Shown here: positions 18,714-27,106 of the stretch, in pieces
How positions within the stretch are numbered: the stretch's first letter is position 1
How the letters are laid out: each line of letters opens with the position of its first letter
Assembly: GCA_045565015.1 (NCBI GenBank)
Contig: JBJLGD010000020.1
Span: 1 to 37,861 of the forward strand
Direction: 5' to 3'
DNA length: 37,861 nt
Origin: GCA-2697345 sp045565015
GTDB lineage: Bacteria; Pseudomonadota; Alphaproteobacteria; Rhodobacterales; Rhodobacteraceae
The notes under the pieces: generated by a model
Told to the model about the DNA's origin: nothing
The model's database searches: none
Seen by the model: the letters and a program-made list of their open reading frames with translations, nothing else
Translations under genes and position numbers: made by a program

Positions 18714-18742
18714 ATTATCTCATAATTGGGATCCCACTGCAA
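18714..18742 (-). promoter_or_regulatory. Promoter of the GST-ALDH operon with operator site B in its spacer
   Basis: On the minus strand TTGCAG (18737-18742) and GATAAT (18714-18719) are separated by 17 bases. The spacer contains the 10-bp palindrome TGGGATCCCA (18727-18736). The transcript would start near 18707 and read into the GST gene at 18616, crossing site A. Confidence 0.65.
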
Positions 18743-18780
18743 GCCTTTACAACGAATATTTGCTACTTTACGAGTTTATA

Positions 18781-18809
18781 TTGACTTTGGGATCCCATTT
18801 AATAACAAT
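18781..18809 (+). promoter_or_regulatory. gntR promoter with operator site C in its spacer
   Basis: TTGACT (18781-18786), a 17-base spacer and AACAAT (18804-18809) form a promoter whose spacer contains TGGGATCCCA (18788-18797). The predicted transcription start falls at about 18816, the regulator's ATG, implying a leaderless mRNA and autoregulation. Confidence 0.6.
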
Positions 18810-18815
18810 GGCTTT

Positions 18816-19571
18816 ATGAAATCAATCGATACTGAGCTTGCTCATAAAATCAGACACGATGTAGTGTTTGGCACCTACAAAGAAGGCGAGCGTCTCTCAG
18901 AGGCTCAGCTTTGCGATACGCACGGTGTTTCCCGTACCCCAGTTAGGCTAGCAATTAGATTGTTAGAGAAAGAGGGTATACTTCGACGAGGTGACGGCCG
19001 TGGCTACATTGTTCAAAGTCCAACAGTTGTTGATATCAAGCAAGCAGTACTAGTTCGAGGTCATTTAGAAAGTCTAGCCGCGCGACTTATGGCCCAGTCC
19101 CCTGGCCGCGACAATATACTCTCGACATTACAAACTGTTATTGATGAAATAGACCGGCTTATAAATATTGGCGCACTAGATAATGCGACCATCAACGCCA
19201 TGCAGAAGCAGAATGCTATTTTTCATCAAACAATTCTTGAAGGTTGCGGCAATGAATTTGTTAGTTTCACCTGTAACCGTATTAGCCATCTTCCAATGCT
19301 TGAAGTTGGGTCAATGGCTTTTGACAGACAGGCCATTACCACTCAAAAAGGTGCAGACAGAAGTTTATTTAGGTTGAAACTTGGCAATTCTCAACACAAG
19401 GTGATTTACGAGGCAATTCGAAAAGGTGACGGAGTACGGGCCGAAGCAATGATGAGGGAACACTCAAATACAATGCTCGAATATATTGAGCTATTTGAGG
19501 AAAGATATAAAGAATTAACCTTAACTGATTTAATCAGTTATTCTGGCCTTGAATTGCCTAAGAAAACTTAG
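18816..19571 (+). CDS. VanR-like GntR-family (FCD subfamily) transcriptional regulator
   Basis: The 251-residue product has a winged helix-turn-helix (about 8-68; GVSRTPVRLAIRLLEKEG at 37-54, wing GDGRGYIV) and an FCD ligand-binding domain. Candidate metal or ligand residues are Asn133, His137, His194 and His216. The pattern GVSRxPVRxAxRxLExEG...RGYxV...VRGxLExxAAR closely follows Caulobacter VanR, the vanillate-responsive repressor, as I recall it. A longer frame begins with TTG at 18726 inside operator B and is unlikely. ATG 18816 gives a normal-length GntR and needs no Shine-Dalgarno if the mRNA is leaderless. It is divergent from the GST-ALDH operon. It is the only regulator gene near the eight GGATCC operators and probably binds them. 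Confidence 0.88.
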   Translation: MKSIDTELAHKIRHDVVFGTYKEGERLSEAQLCDTHGVSRTPVRLAIRLLEKEGILRRGDGRGYIVQSPTVVDIKQAVLVRGHLESLAARLMAQSPGRDNILSTLQTVIDEIDRLINIGALDNATINAMQKQNAIFHQTILEGCGNEFVSFTCNRISHLPMLEVGSMAFDRQAITTQKGADRSLFRLKLGNSQHKVIYEAIRKGDGVRAEAMMREHSNTMLEYIELFEERYKELTLTDLISYSGLELPKKT

Positions 19572-19696
19572 ATTGAGAAATCTTATCGTCACAAAAGCAA
19601 AATAGTTTATACTTAGTTTTGAAAATTTTTTGGTGAATTCTTTTAATAAAGACATAATTTTATATCTTATCTTCAAACAAGCCGAGCCTAGTCTAT

Positions 19697-21346
19697 TTAA
19701 TCTTTAACCCCTTTTGCTCCCTTGCGTTTAGGGAACATTTTAGAATCTTTGCCCTTAGCTTTTGCATCTTCTTCGTCCCAATACCCTATTATTACTCCTA
19801 GCTTTTCCTCTATACCAGTCATATGAAGATTGTGCTCCTCCGACCAAGTTTGACGCTGTCTATATTGCAAAGACCACTCAGCAAGTTTTTCAAACATCAT
19901 TCGTCGTACCTCATCATATTCTGGATTTATTCCAAGATCGTTTAATTCGTCCGGATCATTAACCAAATCAAATAATACTGGTGGATATCCTGGAGCATAT
20001 ACATATTTCCATTCATGTGTAGCAATCATGTACGAACGACAGTCAAGCGGTAGTCTCTCAGTTTTTGGACGAAAAACCTCGCAAGAATAATCAAATTCAC
20101 TTATGGCGTACTCTCTCCAATCCACTTCATTATTATTGATTTTAGGCAGTAGTGAATGCCCATCAATAACGTTTTTTTCAACTTTCCCACCATGATAGTC
20201 TATAAACGTTGGCAATAAATCGATTAATTCTACTAAAGAGTGATCAGTTGTCCCTCTAGTACCATCTGCAGACCGGCTAGGATCAGCTATAATTAAGGGA
20301 ACTTTTACTGATTGATCATGGAAATAATTTTTATCACCCATCCAATGATCGCCAAAATAATCTCCATGATCAGATGTAAATACTATCATAGTATTTTCTA
20401 GTAAATCTTTTCCCTTCATAAAATCAAATAGTAGGCCAAGTTGATCATCAATTTGAGTTATTAATCCCATGTAGACTGGAATCACTTTTTCTCTAGCCTC
20501 TTGAGTGCTAAAAGTTTTACCAGCAACTCTTTCCATTAAATGTTTCATTAACGGATTAGGATTATCGAGCTCTAAATCAGATCTTACTGGAGGAACTACA
20601 TCATTCGCTGAATACATGTCATTGTATGGCGCGGGAGCAACGTAAGGCCAATGGGGCTTAATGTAAGACAGATGAAGCAACCACGGGGTTTCACCATCCT
20701 GTTCAGAGAGAAAATCCATAGCACGCCGAGTCATATAAGGCGTTTCAGAATGCTCCTCAGCAACTCTTGCAGGGAGCTCTACTCTATCATTAAAAAAGCC
20801 AGATCGAACACCCGACTCCGTTTCAATTGAATTAGCTGACCAATGCCAGGGATTATCATCTTCAGTGTATCCCTTTGATTTAAGATACTCATTGTAAGCC
20901 AAACCTGGACGAACCATAGAATCTGGATGCACACCATCGTCTCGTTCGTAAGCCTCAAAACCAGCCTGTGCGTGGTGGACCCCAATTACGCTATCCTCTT
21001 CCACTCCAAGCCTTTCCATACCCTCTTTATCTGCTACCATATGCGTTTTTCCAACCAATACGGTTCTTAACCCCAAAGGGTTTAGGTGATGTCCAATGTT
21101 TTTTTCACCAATACGAAGTGCAGCGTGATTTGAATGTGATCCATGTGAAGAGACATATCGACCGGTATAAGCACTCATTCTTGATGGTCCACAGTTAGGC
21201 GATTGACAATATGCATTGCTAAATCTGACCCCTCTTTTTGCAAGTGCATCAATATTTGGGGTTTTTATAGAAGGATGTCCTGCGCACCCTAAATAATCAA
21301 ACCTCAGCTGATCACACATTATAAAAAGTATGTTTTTATGTCCCAT
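19697..21346 (-). CDS. Cytoplasmic sulfatase / phosphonate monoester hydrolase-like enzyme
   Basis: The 549-residue product is an alkaline-phosphatase-superfamily hydrolase. Cys52 in NCGPSRMSAYTGR is the formylglycine site (C-x-P-S-R). Metal-site segments are CDQLRFDYLG (11-20; Asp12), FTSDHGDYFGDH and GDKNYFHDQSVKVPL. LHLSYIKPHWPYVAPAPYNDMY and the long C-terminus resemble rhizobial phosphonate monoester hydrolases, which also cleave sulfate esters. No signal peptide is present, so it should act in the cytoplasm. Conversion of Cys52 needs a formylglycine-generating enzyme, not found in this window. Operator site D lies in its promoter about 100 bases upstream. The real ester substrate is unknown. 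Confidence 0.88.
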   Translation of the reverse strand: MGHKNILFIMCDQLRFDYLGCAGHPSIKTPNIDALAKRGVRFSNAYCQSPNCGPSRMSAYTGRYVSSHGSHSNHAALRIGEKNIGHHLNPLGLRTVLVGKTHMVADKEGMERLGVEEDSVIGVHHAQAGFEAYERDDGVHPDSMVRPGLAYNEYLKSKGYTEDDNPWHWSANSIETESGVRSGFFNDRVELPARVAEEHSETPYMTRRAMDFLSEQDGETPWLLHLSYIKPHWPYVAPAPYNDMYSANDVVPPVRSDLELDNPNPLMKHLMERVAGKTFSTQEAREKVIPVYMGLITQIDDQLGLLFDFMKGKDLLENTMIVFTSDHGDYFGDHWMGDKNYFHDQSVKVPLIIADPSRSADGTRGTTDHSLVELIDLLPTFIDYHGGKVEKNVIDGHSLLPKINNNEVDWREYAISEFDYSCEVFRPKTERLPLDCRSYMIATHEWKYVYAPGYPPVLFDLVNDPDELNDLGINPEYDEVRRMMFEKLAEWSLQYRQRQTWSEEHNLHMTGIEEKLGVIIGYWDEEDAKAKGKDSKMFPKRKGAKGVKD

Positions 21347-21435
21347 ATTTCATATGACTCCCAAAAAATAAAAATATAATTCGCTCAAATCGAAAAAAAT
21401 CACTGGCAAACTCTTTAGGTTTATTACATCTTAAG

Positions 21436-21464
21436 TTTATTACATTATTGGGATCCCAAGGCAA
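21436..21464 (-). promoter_or_regulatory. Sulfatase promoter with operator site D in its spacer
   Basis: On the minus strand TTGCCT (21459-21464) and AATAAA (21436-21441) are 17 bases apart. The spacer overlaps the 12-bp perfect palindrome TTGGGATCCCAA (21448-21459). The arrangement is almost base-for-base that of the site B promoter: TTGC, two bases, TGGGATCCCAAT, then AATA-rich sequence. Confidence 0.6.
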
Positions 21465-21502
21465 CACACATGTGCCTGTAAAACATCAAATTTGATTTAA
21501 TG

Positions 21503-21531
21503 TTGCATTAGGGATCCCAAATGGTTAAAAA
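21503..21531 (+). promoter_or_regulatory. Promoter of the alkylsulfatase-like gene with operator site E in its spacer
   Basis: TTGCAT (21503-21508), 17 bases and TAAAAA (21526-21531) frame GGGATCCC (21511-21518), with TT/AA arms two bases out. It repeats the operator-in-spacer layout of sites B and D on the opposite strand. Confidence 0.55.
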
Positions 21532-21659
21532 TAATAAAATATTTAAAATTGACAAGATTTGATAGTAAAAAAATAGATACACGTTAACGACGATAAAGGA
21601 AAGATTCCGTCCGTTTAAAAATACATATGTTTTACCAGCTACTCTAAAGGAGAAAAGCA

Positions 21660-22946
21660 ATGCACCCAGAACTGAAAGCTCATCCCGAATACTTTAAGAA
21701 AGAAATTGTTAAACTTTCTGATAATGTCTATCAGGCTTTTGGTTTCGCTGCGTCTAATGTATATATGATCGTAGGTAAAGATGGTATTATAATTATTGAT
21801 ACAACAGAAACAACCACAGCGGCACAAAACATCTTGTCTGAGTTTCGTAAGATTACAGATCTCCCAATCAAGACAATTATTCTAACTCACTCACATCGCG
21901 ATCATGTCTCAGGTGCTAGCGTCTTCTGTGAAAACACCAGCCCGGAGATTTTAGCCAGTGACAAATCCTCTGAGGACTCTCTTACTGTGGCCACCGCTCA
22001 CCCACGACCAGCGAAAGCGATGCTCGCAAGAACTAAACGTCAATTCGGTATCGGTCTGTCATATCCAGAAGAGATTATCGGCATTGGCGTTGGGCCCGGC
22101 GATCGGCCGCTAAAAGGAATGGGTGCTGGTGCTCTAACTCCAACACGAGAAATTGGGGAAGAGGGTGAGAAAATTAATATATGTGGTATCGAACTTGAAT
22201 TAGTGATGGCCCCAGGTGAAACTCCTGATCATATGGTCATTTGGTATCCCGCTAAAAAGGTATTAATCAGCGGTGACAACTTCTATAGGTCTTTTCCAAA
22301 CTTGTACGCAATACGTGGAACTGAATACAGAGATTTTGATACCTGGGCTGATACGATGGACTTACTAATGGAATTTGAACCAGAGGTTCTAGCGCCCGGT
22401 CATACAAAGGCACTTTTCGGTTCTGTTAAGATTAAGAACATACTTACTGACTATAGAAATGCTATTCGCCATATAGTCGACGAAACACGAAAAGGAATGG
22501 ACGAAGGTCTTACAATAGATGACCTAGCTCATAGCGTAAAATTACCCCCAGAGTTAGCCCAAAAACCTTATCTTCGGGAATACTATGGACGTGTGGATTT
22601 TGCTGTAAGAGCTTATTTTGTGGGGACTATGGGATGGTTTGATGGAAACCCCACATCACTAGGACAACTCTCGGCACGCGACGAGGCCGAAAAATTTATT
22701 AAACTTGCTGGAGGACCAGAAAAAGTTAGTAATGATATACAAAAAGCAAAGTCAAATGGTGACTTTCAATGGGCATTACAACTCGTGGATAGGTTAATTT
22801 CATGTGGTCATGACACCATAGAATCAAAAAAAATCAAGGCAGCACTTTTGAGAGAGCATGCTGTCGACCAAATAAATTGCCCCACACGACACTATTACAT
22901 TCAATGCGCAAAGGAATTAGATCAAGAAAGTAATAATCTAATCTGA
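21660..22946 (+). CDS. Short alkylsulfatase-like MBL-fold metallo-hydrolase
   Basis: The 428-residue product has the metallo-beta-lactamase motif THSHRDH (His77, His79, Asp81, His82), APGETPDHMVIWYP (182-197), ISGDN (203-207) and APGHT (245-249, His248). FPNLYAIRGTEYRD and the alkylsulfatase dimerisation-type region (YYGRVDFAVRAYFVGTMGWFDGNP, 308-331) match the SdsA1/Pisa1 family. SdsA1 is about 650 residues and secreted. This protein stops after the dimerisation region, so it lacks the C-terminal SCP2-like domain, and has no signal peptide. Ribosome site AAAGGAG (21646-21652) fixes the ATG at 21660. It may cleave a sulfate ester with inversion at carbon, in the cytoplasm. Zn use and substrate are inferred. 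Confidence 0.85.
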   Translation: MHPELKAHPEYFKKEIVKLSDNVYQAFGFAASNVYMIVGKDGIIIIDTTETTTAAQNILSEFRKITDLPIKTIILTHSHRDHVSGASVFCENTSPEILASDKSSEDSLTVATAHPRPAKAMLARTKRQFGIGLSYPEEIIGIGVGPGDRPLKGMGAGALTPTREIGEEGEKINICGIELELVMAPGETPDHMVIWYPAKKVLISGDNFYRSFPNLYAIRGTEYRDFDTWADTMDLLMEFEPEVLAPGHTKALFGSVKIKNILTDYRNAIRHIVDETRKGMDEGLTIDDLAHSVKLPPELAQKPYLREYYGRVDFAVRAYFVGTMGWFDGNPTSLGQLSARDEAEKFIKLAGGPEKVSNDIQKAKSNGDFQWALQLVDRLISCGHDTIESKKIKAALLREHAVDQINCPTRHYYIQCAKELDQESNNLI

Positions 22947-23047
22947 TTTGTAATTACTTTGTACTGTGAAGAAAGGTGTCCTAAAACCAATAATTAGTAA
23001 ATTTTAAGAAAAATTATTTCGATAATACTGGGGTATTAAAATTATTT

Positions 23048-24631
23048 TTAAGCCTGTGCGGTTGGTAGCGGAACTCTATCGATAGCGCTAATTTCTAGGT
23101 CTACCAACTTTTCAATAAGATGGCTCTTTATGTCTTTATAAGCGTTATTATCCCATAGATTATACATTTCACCCGGGTCATCTCTTAGGTCAAACAATTC
23201 ATTCTTACACATGCCGCGATATATTGAAAGCCTCCATCGATCATGAATAATTGTATGAACACGTGGTTCTACTCCAAAAGCCTCCTGCGTGCGTTGATTG
23301 TCATACTGAATTAAAGCTGATTCCCGCCCATCTCCACCTGCCACTGTCATTACTTGGCCCTGCATACCTTCAGGTGCCTCAATTTTAGCATGCTCAAGTA
23401 TAGTTGAGCCTATGTCATGCGTCTGAGCTATTTGATCAACCCTTTGACCTTTTGATCCTTTTGGATCAGCCCAGATAAAAGGAACATGGGTAAGTGTATC
23501 ATATTGCTCAGCTCCTTTGAATAATAGACGATGGTCCCCTAAATGGTCCCCATGGTCCGATGTATAAATTTGAACAGTGTTTTGCATGACATCAGCATCG
23601 ACTACTGCCTGCCTAACTTTGCCGACCGCGTCATCAATCATGGAAATCATACCGCAAGTCAGCGCTCGAGCCTCCAGTGACTCTTGTTTTGAAACAGCCA
23701 CCGAATATCCTGAAGCTTGCCCCAACGACTTATCGCGGTTCCTTTCTCGTTCAGCTATTTTTATATACTCTGGAGGATCCCAATCATTAATTTCATAGGC
23801 CAATGCTACCGGCATCTCAGCTGGATTATACATATCCCAATATTTACCAGGCGGCGTAAATGGATGATGTGGGTCAGGGAAAGAAACCATCAAAAAAAAT
23901 GGTTTTGGATTATTTTTTCTTTCGCGTATCCAAGAGCTAGCCTGATTAGCGATATAGCTTGTAGAATAATACTCTTCGGGTAATTTTGTTCTAATGGCCT
24001 GAGGGCAAGTATATTTATGCGGAAATTGATTATCTCGACCTCGTAAAGTTAACATTTCTGGTGCAGTTTTTTTCAACCAAAACTCGAAATTACCACCACT
24101 ATTGGCTCCGTGCCTTAAAACAGAGTCATAATGGTTAAATCCATAAAATGGTGTCTTTACTACGGGATTGACTTGGTCCCAAAAATGCTGTTGTTCATAA
24201 TGGTAGCTTGAGTTGTCAAGGTCGTTTCGAATAGCCTGTTTCAGACCATCAGGAGGTACTGCGTACCCAGCTCTATATTCATGAGGTTCAACTTGTGTTG
24301 GCCAGTCTGTCACATTTTGGATATGACTTTTTCCAATCAGGGCAGTTTCATAACCGGCTGCCAGTAACATTTCAACAAAGGTTACATTTTCATGCGCAAG
24401 TGGAATACCAAGGGATCTAACGCCATGACTAGATGGCATTCGACAACTCATTAAACTAGCACGATTTGGCATACAGACTGGTGATGAAACATAAAAGCGA
24501 TCGTAAGTTACACCCTCAGAAGCAATCGCGTCAATGTTTGGTGTTTTTAAAACTGGATGACCATAGCATCCCAAGTAATCAAATCTTTGCTGATCAGTAA
24601 TAAAAAGTATGTAGTTCGGTTGTTTACTCAT
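23048..24631 (-). CDS. Second cytoplasmic sulfatase (formylglycine type, CMPNR motif)
   Basis: The 527-residue type I sulfatase family protein has the formylglycine site at Cys53 in VCMPNRASLMSCR, a C-x-P-N-R variant of C-x-P-S-R. Other active-site segments are FITDQQRFDYLGC (10-22), LIGKSHIQ, FPDPHHPFTPP and YTSDHGDHLGDH with LFKGAEQYD. There is no signal peptide. It is the third gene of the TAXI-TRAP operon (51 bases after the permease), so its substrate is probably what the TRAP importer brings in. Choline-sulfatase-like and arylsulfatase-like roles both fit the family; the operon context favours an aromatic sulfate. It converges with the alkylsulfatase-like gene. Confidence 0.88.
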   Translation of the reverse strand: MSKQPNYILFITDQQRFDYLGCYGHPVLKTPNIDAIASEGVTYDRFYVSSPVCMPNRASLMSCRMPSSHGVRSLGIPLAHENVTFVEMLLAAGYETALIGKSHIQNVTDWPTQVEPHEYRAGYAVPPDGLKQAIRNDLDNSSYHYEQQHFWDQVNPVVKTPFYGFNHYDSVLRHGANSGGNFEFWLKKTAPEMLTLRGRDNQFPHKYTCPQAIRTKLPEEYYSTSYIANQASSWIRERKNNPKPFFLMVSFPDPHHPFTPPGKYWDMYNPAEMPVALAYEINDWDPPEYIKIAERERNRDKSLGQASGYSVAVSKQESLEARALTCGMISMIDDAVGKVRQAVVDADVMQNTVQIYTSDHGDHLGDHRLLFKGAEQYDTLTHVPFIWADPKGSKGQRVDQIAQTHDIGSTILEHAKIEAPEGMQGQVMTVAGGDGRESALIQYDNQRTQEAFGVEPRVHTIIHDRWRLSIYRGMCKNELFDLRDDPGEMYNLWDNNAYKDIKSHLIEKLVDLEISAIDRVPLPTAQA

Positions 24632-24682
24632 ATCTTTACAAAACTTATCATTTTAGATTCCGATCTTAACCCTAAAAAAATT

Positions 24683-27004
24683 TTAAACCGATTCCATTTT
24701 CCAATATCGAAAATTATGGACTCCAATCAACAAAATACCAAAAATGATCGCAAAGGAGAATACTTCTAAAGGCTTGGCCATTATTAAAACAGCAATCAAA
24801 AGCCTGACGACAATTTCAAATCTGCTCAACTTATTTCGATCAAAAGCTGCCAAAGAGCTAGCTACTAGGTAGAGTGCTAAAGCCAATCGCACAATCAAAA
24901 ACCCTAACCAACTCAAATTACTATTTCCATTATAGCCAGTAAAATAATTGCCTGTAGCTGGATCTAATATTGCAGGCTTGATTAAAAGAAGTTCCGGATA
25001 AACCGCAAATACAAACGGGATAGTAAACATCACAATACCTGATTTCACAGCTGAAAAACCAGTCATCAGGGGGTCTTCATGTGTTATACTTGCGGCAGCA
25101 AACGCTGCTAGAGCTACAGGCGGTGTAATCGCTGAAGCAACGGCAAAGTAGAATATGAACATATGAGCAGTAAAAGTTGCCAGACCTAATCCAATAAGCA
25201 TTGGCCCCATTAGGAGTGCAACATTAATATAAGCTGGAGCCGCAGGCATTCCCATGCCAAGTAATACAGCTAAAAGCATTGTAAGAAATAACGCAAACAG
25301 CTGAAATAATGTCGACGCACTTGAAATGTCAAACGATTTCAGAAAACTGAGAACATCAACTGCCACAAATTTTGCTAGGCCAGTAAAGTTGAGACATACA
25401 TCGATAACCGTTACAGCCAGGAACATAAGAAAAAGGGTAGAAATCGACACACCAGCTTTTGATAAGCCGTCAATCACTTTACTTGGCTTCGCTCGAAAAT
25501 CTCGATCAATAAACATTAGAAGTAGTAGTAACGCTACTGCCAACCAACCTGCAGAACCAGCATCTCCTGCTATATTTTGAAAAAATTGAACTATCCACGG
25601 CATAGATGTAACCTCACAAACACCACTATTCATTGTAGCTACAGAGCCAAACAGAGTTGAAAACCAACTACAAGCAACTCCGTCTTTTGGTGTTAGGAGC
25701 AGAAATAGGACTAGAAGTACGGGCCCAAAAATTTGAAGTAAGTGAAGATAATCTTGACGGCTTAAGCGCATATCATCTGTTAATTCTCCAACCGGCTGAA
25801 TATCCTGTTTGCGGGCCTGAAATATAACAGATAAAAATAAACAAAAGAAAAAGAAGAGTGCTGGTATCGTTGCGGCAATTATTATTTCTCGGTAAGGAAC
25901 CCCTGTTAGCGAAGCCATAATAAAGGCTGCTACGCCCATTATCGGTGGCATGATTGCCCCACCTGAAGATGCTGCAGCTTCAACTCCACCCGCAAATACT
26001 TTAGAAAACCCTCTTTTGACCATCATCGGAATGGTCAGAACTCCGGTTGATAAAACATTAACAACGGGACCACCAGTTATAGTTCCAAACATTGCTGAAG
26101 ACACAATAGCAGCATGAGCTGGTCCACCTCTTAAATTACGAGTCAAAAGGAAAGCCAGCTTAATTAATGCCTTTCCACCAGCACAACGCCCAAACAATGC
26201 ACCTAGAATGATATAAGGGAAAACTAATAACATTAGTATGTTTATGAAGCGGCCTAATAACCCTGCATTCTGATTAGTAAGGGCATCCCAAACTAGTTCC
26301 CGACCTGACCCCAAGGTTCTAACCTCCTCACTGCTCAGAATTGTAATCAGATATTTATTTTGTTCATCACCAAAGAAATACCAATTCATTACGGTCAGGA
26401 ACGTATAGGTTGCAACTAATAGGGAAACAAAAACTAAAGGGAAACCCCACACTTTAATATTATAACCCAAAAAGATAAAAATTGCTCCAAACATGATTAA
26501 TAATAACCAGTTTCCCGTTGTGTTTTGACAAGCTGGATCATCTGCCGTTGTGGGTATTGGTAAACCATAAAGCGCAGCAAAATCTATTTCTGCTTCAAGT
26601 GCTTTTGCCATCAAACGTTCTCGGTCACCCGTATAAATATCGATGAGACAAATTGCTTCAATCTCTATGAGATACGTCAATGAAATCGCAGCCGCTGCAA
26701 GCACTAGAGCAATATCAAATACTAATCCTAGCTTTCTAGTGATAGGTTTTTTATTAACCCAACTTCTCCACATTGATTGCTTTAGCGCTACAATCAACAT
26801 CATCCAAAAAAATACAAGAGGATAAAACCACTCAGTTGGGAATCGTCTAACCCTAAAGAAATCATTTCCTGTTAGATACTTCCAGAACTCATCCCATCCT
26901 GGAATAGCTGGTGTCACATTTATGAGGCCGATAACAACAAATAAAAGTCCAAGCCAATATACTAATCGATCTGTAAAAAACATACTCGATTCTTTTGATG
27001 CCAT
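24683..27004 (-). CDS. TRAP transporter permease, fused small and large subunits (TAXI type)
   Basis: The 773-residue membrane protein fuses the DctQ-like small subunit (roughly the first 210 residues) to the DctM-like large subunit, as is usual for TAXI-type TRAP systems. Conserved DctM-type segments include GPAHAAIVSSAMFGTITGG (about 290-308), EAAASSGGAIMPPIMGVAAF (about 337-356), LLGMGMPAAPAYI and AVASAITPPVALAAFAAASI. Uptake is driven by an ion gradient. It lies 102 bases after its binding protein and 51 bases before the second sulfatase in one operon. The substrate is not readable from the sequence; organic anions are typical. Confidence 0.93.
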   Translation of the reverse strand: MASKESSMFFTDRLVYWLGLLFVVIGLINVTPAIPGWDEFWKYLTGNDFFRVRRFPTEWFYPLVFFWMMLIVALKQSMWRSWVNKKPITRKLGLVFDIALVLAAAAISLTYLIEIEAICLIDIYTGDRERLMAKALEAEIDFAALYGLPIPTTADDPACQNTTGNWLLLIMFGAIFIFLGYNIKVWGFPLVFVSLLVATYTFLTVMNWYFFGDEQNKYLITILSSEEVRTLGSGRELVWDALTNQNAGLLGRFINILMLLVFPYIILGALFGRCAGGKALIKLAFLLTRNLRGGPAHAAIVSSAMFGTITGGPVVNVLSTGVLTIPMMVKRGFSKVFAGGVEAAASSGGAIMPPIMGVAAFIMASLTGVPYREIIIAATIPALFFFFCLFLSVIFQARKQDIQPVGELTDDMRLSRQDYLHLLQIFGPVLLVLFLLLTPKDGVACSWFSTLFGSVATMNSGVCEVTSMPWIVQFFQNIAGDAGSAGWLAVALLLLLMFIDRDFRAKPSKVIDGLSKAGVSISTLFLMFLAVTVIDVCLNFTGLAKFVAVDVLSFLKSFDISSASTLFQLFALFLTMLLAVLLGMGMPAAPAYINVALLMGPMLIGLGLATFTAHMFIFYFAVASAITPPVALAAFAAASITHEDPLMTGFSAVKSGIVMFTIPFVFAVYPELLLIKPAILDPATGNYFTGYNGNSNLSWLGFLIVRLALALYLVASSLAAFDRNKLSRFEIVVRLLIAVLIMAKPLEVFSFAIIFGILLIGVHNFRYWKMESV

Positions 27005-27061
27005 CTCAATTCTCTTTTTTTCAAACTATGGTATTGCTTTTTTGATCAAATCTTAAATCGA

Positions 27062-27090
27062 TTAGGGGTAGCTAAAATTGCCACCCCTAA
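27062..27090 (-). terminator. Stem-loop between the TAXI binding protein and the TRAP permease
   Basis: An 8-bp inverted repeat TTAGGGGT/ACCCCTAA (27062-27069, 27083-27090) has an inner GC/GC pair. It is followed on the minus strand by TCG with no T run. Placed after a binding-protein gene, it probably stabilises the upstream mRNA or partly terminates, as the livK hairpin does. Confidence 0.55.
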
Positions 27091-27106
27091 AATAACCAAC
27101 CTTCAA

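Larger units (their letters stand above)
21347..21659. promoter_or_regulatory. Divergent control region between the sulfatase and the alkylsulfatase-like gene
   Basis: This 313-base A/T-rich stretch has no gene. It holds two operator sites (D and E, about 60 bases apart), each inside a promoter spacer and facing opposite ways. A second possible plus-strand -35 (TTGACA, 21549-21554) lies nearer the metallo-hydrolase gene, with AATAGA 17 bases later. Confidence 0.7.

Noticed and set aside
18726..18815. Longer N-terminus for the GntR regulator starting at TTG 18726
   Set aside because: It would begin inside operator B, run through the promoter, and add 30 residues unlike any GntR N-terminus.
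23774..23783. AGGATCCCAA inside the second sulfatase gene
   Set aside because: It encodes the family segment DWDPPEY and is far from any start; only one half-site matches.
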